A stretch of DNA of 8,832 nt from an uncultured Clostridia bacterium (GTDB taxonomy: Bacteria; Bacillota; Clostridia; Christensenellales; CAG-138), in assembly GCA_937900325.1 (NCBI GenBank), contig CALCEX010000117.1, positions 1 through 8,832 on the forward strand, given 5' to 3'. Position 1 is the first letter of the stretch; each line of letters opens with the position of its first letter. A program made the translations under genes and the position numbers. Shown in pieces: positions 5,716-8,832 of this stretch. The notes beneath the pieces were generated by a model that worked only from the letters and a program-made list of their open reading frames with translations, had not been told where the DNA came from and made no database searches.

Positions 5716-6699
5716 ATGGCACTTGTAACGAGCACCGAAATGTTTAAAAAGGCTTACAACGGCGGTTACGCCATCGGCGCCTTCAATGTCAACAACATGG
5801 AGATCATCCAGGGCATTACAGAGGCCGCTATCGAAAAGCGCGCTCCCCTTATCCTTCAGGTTTCCAAGGGCGCGCGCGCCTATGCCAAGCACGTATACCT
5901 GATGAAGCTCATTGAGGCCGCCATTGAGGACGCGGAGCAGACCGCCGGCTTTGATCTTCCCATCGTGGTGCACCTTGACCACGGCGATACCTTTGAGCTG
6001 TGCAAGAGCTGCATAGACGGCGGCTTCACCTCCGTCATGATAGACGGCTCCTCCAAGTCCTTTGAGGATAACATCGCGCTGACCCGTCAGGTGGTGGAAT
6101 ATGCCCATGATCACGGCGTGGTTGTAGAGGGCGAGCTGGGTACCCTTGCGGGCGTTGAGGATGAGGTAAAGGTATCCGCCGAGGATTCCTCCTATACCCG
6201 CCCGGATGAGGTCGAGGAATTCGTAAACCGCACCGGCGTGGACTCCCTTGCCATAGCCATAGGCACCAGCCACGGCGCATACAAGTTCACCGCCGCCCAG
6301 TGCACCCGCAACGAAAAGGGCATACTTGTACCCCCTCCGCTCCGTTTCGACATACTGGCAGAGGTCGCAAAGCGCCTGCCCGGCTTCCCAATCGTGCTGC
6401 ACGGCTCCTCCTCCGTGCCGCAGGAATTCGTTAAAATAATCAACGAAAACGGCGGCAGGATGCCCGACGCGGTGGGCATTCCCGAGGAGCAGCTCCGCAA
6501 GGCGGCAGAGGGCGCCGTCTGCAAGATCAATATCGACTCCGACCTGCGCCTTGCCATGACCGCCTGCATTCGCCAGTACTTCAATGAGCACCCGGAGCAG
6601 TTCGATCCCCGCCAGTATCTCAAGCCCGCCCGCGCCGCCATAAAGGCCATGGTAGAGCATAAGCTGGTTGACGTTCTGGGCTGCGACGGAAAGGCGTAA
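5716..6699 (+). CDS. fba: Class II fructose-1,6-bisphosphate aldolase
   Basis: A 327-residue cytoplasmic zinc enzyme that reversibly splits fructose-1,6-bisphosphate into dihydroxyacetone phosphate and glyceraldehyde-3-phosphate. VVHLDHGD (84-91) supplies the catalytic D88 and the zinc ligand H89. VVEGELG (136-142) holds E139. GTSHGAYK (183-190) carries zinc ligand H186, LHGSSSVP (228-235) carries H229, and NIDSDLR (272-278) is the phosphate-binding signature. All metal and active-site residues are present. Length is a little above the roughly 285-310 typical of Bacillus-type enzymes, mainly from the segment around 191-215 and the C-terminus. The ATG at 5716 follows AAGGAG by about eight bases. 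Related class II aldolases act on tagatose bisphosphate, but the NVNNMEIIQ start and context fit the glycolytic enzyme. The third codon positions are strongly GC-biased. It is followed after ten bases by the DUF1292 gene. Confidence 0.96.
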   Translation: MALVTSTEMFKKAYNGGYAIGAFNVNNMEIIQGITEAAIEKRAPLILQVSKGARAYAKHVYLMKLIEAAIEDAEQTAGFDLPIVVHLDHGDTFELCKSCIDGGFTSVMIDGSSKSFEDNIALTRQVVEYAHDHGVVVEGELGTLAGVEDEVKVSAEDSSYTRPDEVEEFVNRTGVDSLAIAIGTSHGAYKFTAAQCTRNEKGILVPPPLRFDILAEVAKRLPGFPIVLHGSSSVPQEFVKIINENGGRMPDAVGIPEEQLRKAAEGAVCKINIDSDLRLAMTACIRQYFNEHPEQFDPRQYLKPARAAIKAMVEHKLVDVLGCDGKA

Positions 6700-6709
6700 A
6701 GAGCGCGCC

Positions 6710-6994
6710 ATGCAGGAAGAATATACCAACACCATAACCCTTACCGATTCCGACGGCAGCGACGTAGACTTTGAGGTGCTGGATATAGTGCCCTACAAGG
6801 ATCACGAGTATGTGGTCATGCTGCCCGTTGACGATGAGTCGGATTCGCCCGAGGCGGTCATTCTGGAGCTTCTGGAGGCGGAGGAGGACAACGAGGAGGA
6901 CATGCTTCAGGGCGTGGACGATGAGGATATACTCAACGCCGTTTTCAACCTCTTTATGGAGAAAAACGCGGACGAGTTCCAGTTTGAGCAGTAG
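6710..6994 (+). CDS. DUF1292 family acidic protein
   Basis: A 94-residue soluble protein with no signal or membrane segment. I count 31 Asp or Glu and only two Lys, so it is extremely acidic. The pattern NTITLTDSDGSDVDFEVLD, then EYVVMLPVDD and an acidic stretch ending in VDDEDILNAVFNLF, is the DUF1292 pattern of Firmicutes (YrzB-like). The function is unknown. In many Firmicutes this family sits with ireB, ruvX and alaS; here it follows aldolase by ten bases and shares its promoter and terminator. The ATG at 6710 has only a poor AAAGAG upstream, suggesting translation coupled to the aldolase stop. The frame extends upstream inside the aldolase gene to 6668, but that part overlaps the aldolase end and does not resemble the family. 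Confidence 0.85.
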   Translation: MQEEYTNTITLTDSDGSDVDFEVLDIVPYKDHEYVVMLPVDDESDSPEAVILELLEAEEDNEEDMLQGVDDEDILNAVFNLFMEKNADEFQFEQ

Positions 6995-7010
6995 AGCCTG
7001 ATATAACATC

Positions 7011-7037
7011 AAAGCCCCCGCATTGCGGGGGCTTTTT
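7011..7037 (+). terminator. Strong intrinsic terminator of the aldolase operon, probably bidirectional
   Basis: AAAGCCCCCGC (7011-7021) pairs perfectly with GCGGGGGCTTT (7025-7035) around a three-base loop ATT, and five T's follow the GC stem (7033-7037). It begins 16 bases after the DUF1292 stop. On the minus strand the same hairpin lies just after the VWA-protein stop at 7041 with three T's, so it can also end the convergent transcript. Confidence 0.93.
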
Positions 7038-7040
7038 CGT

Positions 7041-8660
7041 TCACATATTTATTTGCTTTATCCCGAGGAAATTCAGTATGCTCTGCCATATCGTCATATC
7101 GCCGGTCTTTGGGGGATTGACGATTATGGGAGGTACGGGGGTTGGGTCGGGATGGTAGTACCCGCCGCCGCCCACCGTATAGGATACCGTTGGCTTGTTG
7201 AATTCCTGTACCTCTCCTTTTTTGCCATTGCTGCTTACTGGCGTCAGCTTGGCATATTCGTTCGTGAGAGGATTATGGGTGCCGGAGGCGGTGCTCTTAT
7301 TTACCAGCTTGACCTTATAGGTAAGCTGAACGGGGGCAAAGTTGGATACGTTCTCATTGATAGTCCAGGTGAACTTATCGTCAGCGGAATCGTATTCCAC
7401 CTTGAAGCGGTAGTTGGTACTACTAATCTCCGCATTACCATCTTTTGCTCCGAAGTAAATCACGTTTCCTTCCGTTTTTGAGGCAAGCGCCTTGCCGCCG
7501 ACGGTCAACTCGAACGTTCCCGGAATAAGGTCAAAATCGTTTCCCATCTTATCCTCGACCGTGGAGCCTGCGCCGACGGCGTAAATGATTTCTTTCTCAA
7601 TATAGGAAAAATCGAGATTCGCCCCGCCATTCAGATAATTCATAAAGCAATGAGAATCATCGGCATTTCCTGCGCCCGCCAAGCCGTCCTTCGTAGCGAC
7701 CGAGAACAGCCGGTATCCGGCTTTTTTCATCTCCTGCCAGGTCTTGTCTGCATAGTAAAACGCCATATCCCTGTTGTTGGCAGTCCGCGGTTCACTGGGC
7801 TGCGACTTAAAGTCATCGCTGGGTATTCCCTTATTAAAATTCAGTTCATAATCGCAACGGTAATCGTAATCGTCGCCGTTGCTTTCCTGATTTCTATTTT
7901 CTACATCCTTCAGATATTTCTGCCAGGCATCTACTTCAGATGTGGTCTTAGGCCGAGGTACGTTAACTTCTGGATAATTATTGGGTTCGTGCATTCCATT
8001 GTCCCAAAAACCACCGGCAGTGTTATTGTAATTCTCTTTAGTATGGTAAGAACGGGTAAAGGGCTTATCGTTTGCCCAATCTCCATCCTTGCTGTACAGG
8101 TAAGTAGAGCCGTCAGAAACCAGGATCAGGTATTTTCTGTCCGCTGAAACATCTTTGTGTTCCTCCAGAGCTTCTTTACCGGCCAGTAGACCGGCGTGGA
8201 TATTCGTTCCTCCGGAGTATTTGGTTCCCATGGCTTTCTTTATATCTTCATATTGAGTTGAAAGGTCAAACCATTCGGATTTGAACGCCTGCCGCTTGAA
8301 CTTCACAACGCATACATTAACGGCGGCTCCGCTGCTTCCGGCGGCATTCCCTAAATCTTCCAAAAGCTTAAGCGACGCTTCTACTACTTTGTCATTCGCA
8401 GACGAGGAACCATCCAGCACGAAAGCCACATCGCGCGCCAGCTTTTCCTGCGCGCTGGGTATGGACAGCGTTATTGTGGACTGGTCATTTGTATCGAGAG
8501 CAGTTGCGCTCTTTGATTTTGATACGTCCATATCCCATTTCGGGTCCGCAGGTATTTCCGGCGTTTGGCTCGTCGTTGGTCCTGTCTCGGCAAAGGCCGC
8601 TGCCGGCGCAATGCACAGCGCCATCGTCAGCGCCAGCATGATCGCAAGTGTTTTTTTCAT
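7041..8660 (-). CDS. Secreted von Willebrand factor A-domain surface protein with PPKTGD tail
   Basis: A 539-residue exported protein. Residues 1-24 are a signal peptide with a KK n-region, a hydrophobic core and likely cleavage after AFA. From about 77 a VWA domain follows with a complete metal-ion-dependent adhesion site: D83, S85 and S87 in DGSSS, T152 in GGTNIHAG, and D183 in LVSDGS. Residues about 190-295 are an insert rich in Tyr, Asn, Asp and Trp before the fold resumes at MAFYYADKTWQEMKKAGYRLF. Residues about 365-495 look beta-rich, like the Ig-like or isopeptide domains of Gram-positive adhesins (TNEYAKL around N467). A Gly/Tyr/Pro linker leads to NPPKTGD (515-521) and a short WQSILNFLGI tail, a variant wall-sorting signal. 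Base composition is more AT-rich than the aldolase gene. GAGG lies six bases before the ATG. Likely an adhesin; the ligand is unknown. Confidence 0.88.
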   Translation of the reverse strand: MKKTLAIMLALTMALCIAPAAAFAETGPTTSQTPEIPADPKWDMDVSKSKSATALDTNDQSTITLSIPSAQEKLARDVAFVLDGSSSANDKVVEASLKLLEDLGNAAGSSGAAVNVCVVKFKRQAFKSEWFDLSTQYEDIKKAMGTKYSGGTNIHAGLLAGKEALEEHKDVSADRKYLILVSDGSTYLYSKDGDWANDKPFTRSYHTKENYNNTAGGFWDNGMHEPNNYPEVNVPRPKTTSEVDAWQKYLKDVENRNQESNGDDYDYRCDYELNFNKGIPSDDFKSQPSEPRTANNRDMAFYYADKTWQEMKKAGYRLFSVATKDGLAGAGNADDSHCFMNYLNGGANLDFSYIEKEIIYAVGAGSTVEDKMGNDFDLIPGTFELTVGGKALASKTEGNVIYFGAKDGNAEISSTNYRFKVEYDSADDKFTWTINENVSNFAPVQLTYKVKLVNKSTASGTHNPLTNEYAKLTPVSSNGKKGEVQEFNKPTVSYTVGGGGYYHPDPTPVPPIIVNPPKTGDMTIWQSILNFLGIKQINM

Positions 8661-8707
8661 GTTGTTCCTCTCTCTTTCTTTTTTATTATTTTTAAAAATC
8701 AGATAAC
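8661..8707 (-). promoter_or_regulatory. Leader and possible promoter of the VWA-protein gene
   Basis: Only 47 bases separate the upstream terminator's T-run from the VWA start codon. The minus strand contains TTGTTA (8709-8704) and AT-rich TAATAA or AATAAT sequences around 8690-8683, but no pair has both good matches and good spacing. The ribosome binding site GAGAGAGG lies at about 8674-8667. Either a weak or regulated promoter sits here, or the gene depends on read-through from the right. Confidence 0.3.
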
Positions 8708-8740
8708 AAAAAATACCGCTATGGTCATCCCATAACGGTA

Positions 8741-8742
<2 letters not shown>
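8708..8742 (-). terminator. Intrinsic terminator upstream of the VWA-protein gene
   Basis: AATACCGTTATGG (8742-8730, read on the minus strand) pairs with CCATAGCGGTATT (8724-8712) around a five-base loop. The pairing is 13 base pairs with one U-G wobble on minus-strand RNA; on the plus strand the same position would be a mismatch. The run of T's from 8713 to 8708 follows. It ends a leftward transcript entering from beyond the right edge. Because it is only 48 bases before the VWA ATG it could also act as a leader attenuator. Confidence 0.75.

Positions 8743-8832
<90 letters not shown>

Noticed and set aside
5686..6735. Minus-strand open frame of 349 codons across the aldolase gene
   Set aside because: It is an antisense shadow of the aldolase; the plus-strand protein has every catalytic and metal residue, plus a promoter and ribosome binding site.

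Overview
The window looks like a chromosomal piece from a Gram-positive Firmicute of the class Clostridia, probably gut-associated. The reasons are strong AGGAGG-type ribosome binding sites, TATAAT-type promoters, short T-tailed terminators, a DUF1292 protein, an M29 aminopeptidase, and a secreted protein ending in a PPKTGD wall-sorting-like tail. Coding DNA in the middle is GC-rich at third positions, while the intergenic DNA and the surface-protein gene are visibly more AT-rich. I cannot name the genus.

Layout, left to right. The first 121 bases are the N-terminus of a leftward XRE-type repressor cut by the window edge. A 450-base AT-rich gap follows (122-570) with no convincing gene, an operator-like dyad, and a pair of competing long-range helices before a T-run. 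Next come leftward genes: a LysR-type regulator (571-1479), glycolytic GAPDH (1702-2715, with its own promoter, leader dyad and terminator), then a three-gene run read from 5529 down to 2884: a membrane-anchored family 2 glycosyltransferase, an M29 aminopeptidase and a uridine-kinase-like P-loop kinase. From a shared divergent promoter region (5530-5715), class II fructose-bisphosphate aldolase (5716-6699) and a very acidic DUF1292 protein (6710-6994) read rightward and end at a strong hairpin. Converging on that hairpin is a leftward gene for a secreted von Willebrand A-domain protein (7041-8660). To its right are a leftward terminator and a (TGCC)n tetranucleotide repeat that runs off the window end.

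Two genes of lower glycolysis (aldolase and GAPDH) sit within 3 kb but in separate, oppositely oriented transcription units. The rest is housekeeping (kinase, peptidase, lipid-linked sugar transfer), regulation, and one surface protein. I see no phage, transposon, CRISPR array, tRNA or rRNA. The points most worth a second look are the tetranucleotide repeat upstream of the surface-protein gene, the reading frame that stays open through that repeat and stops at a terminator, the atypical sorting tail and large insert of the VWA protein, the competing helices at 491-562, and the pairing of DUF1292 with aldolase. No complete new multi-gene system is evident.
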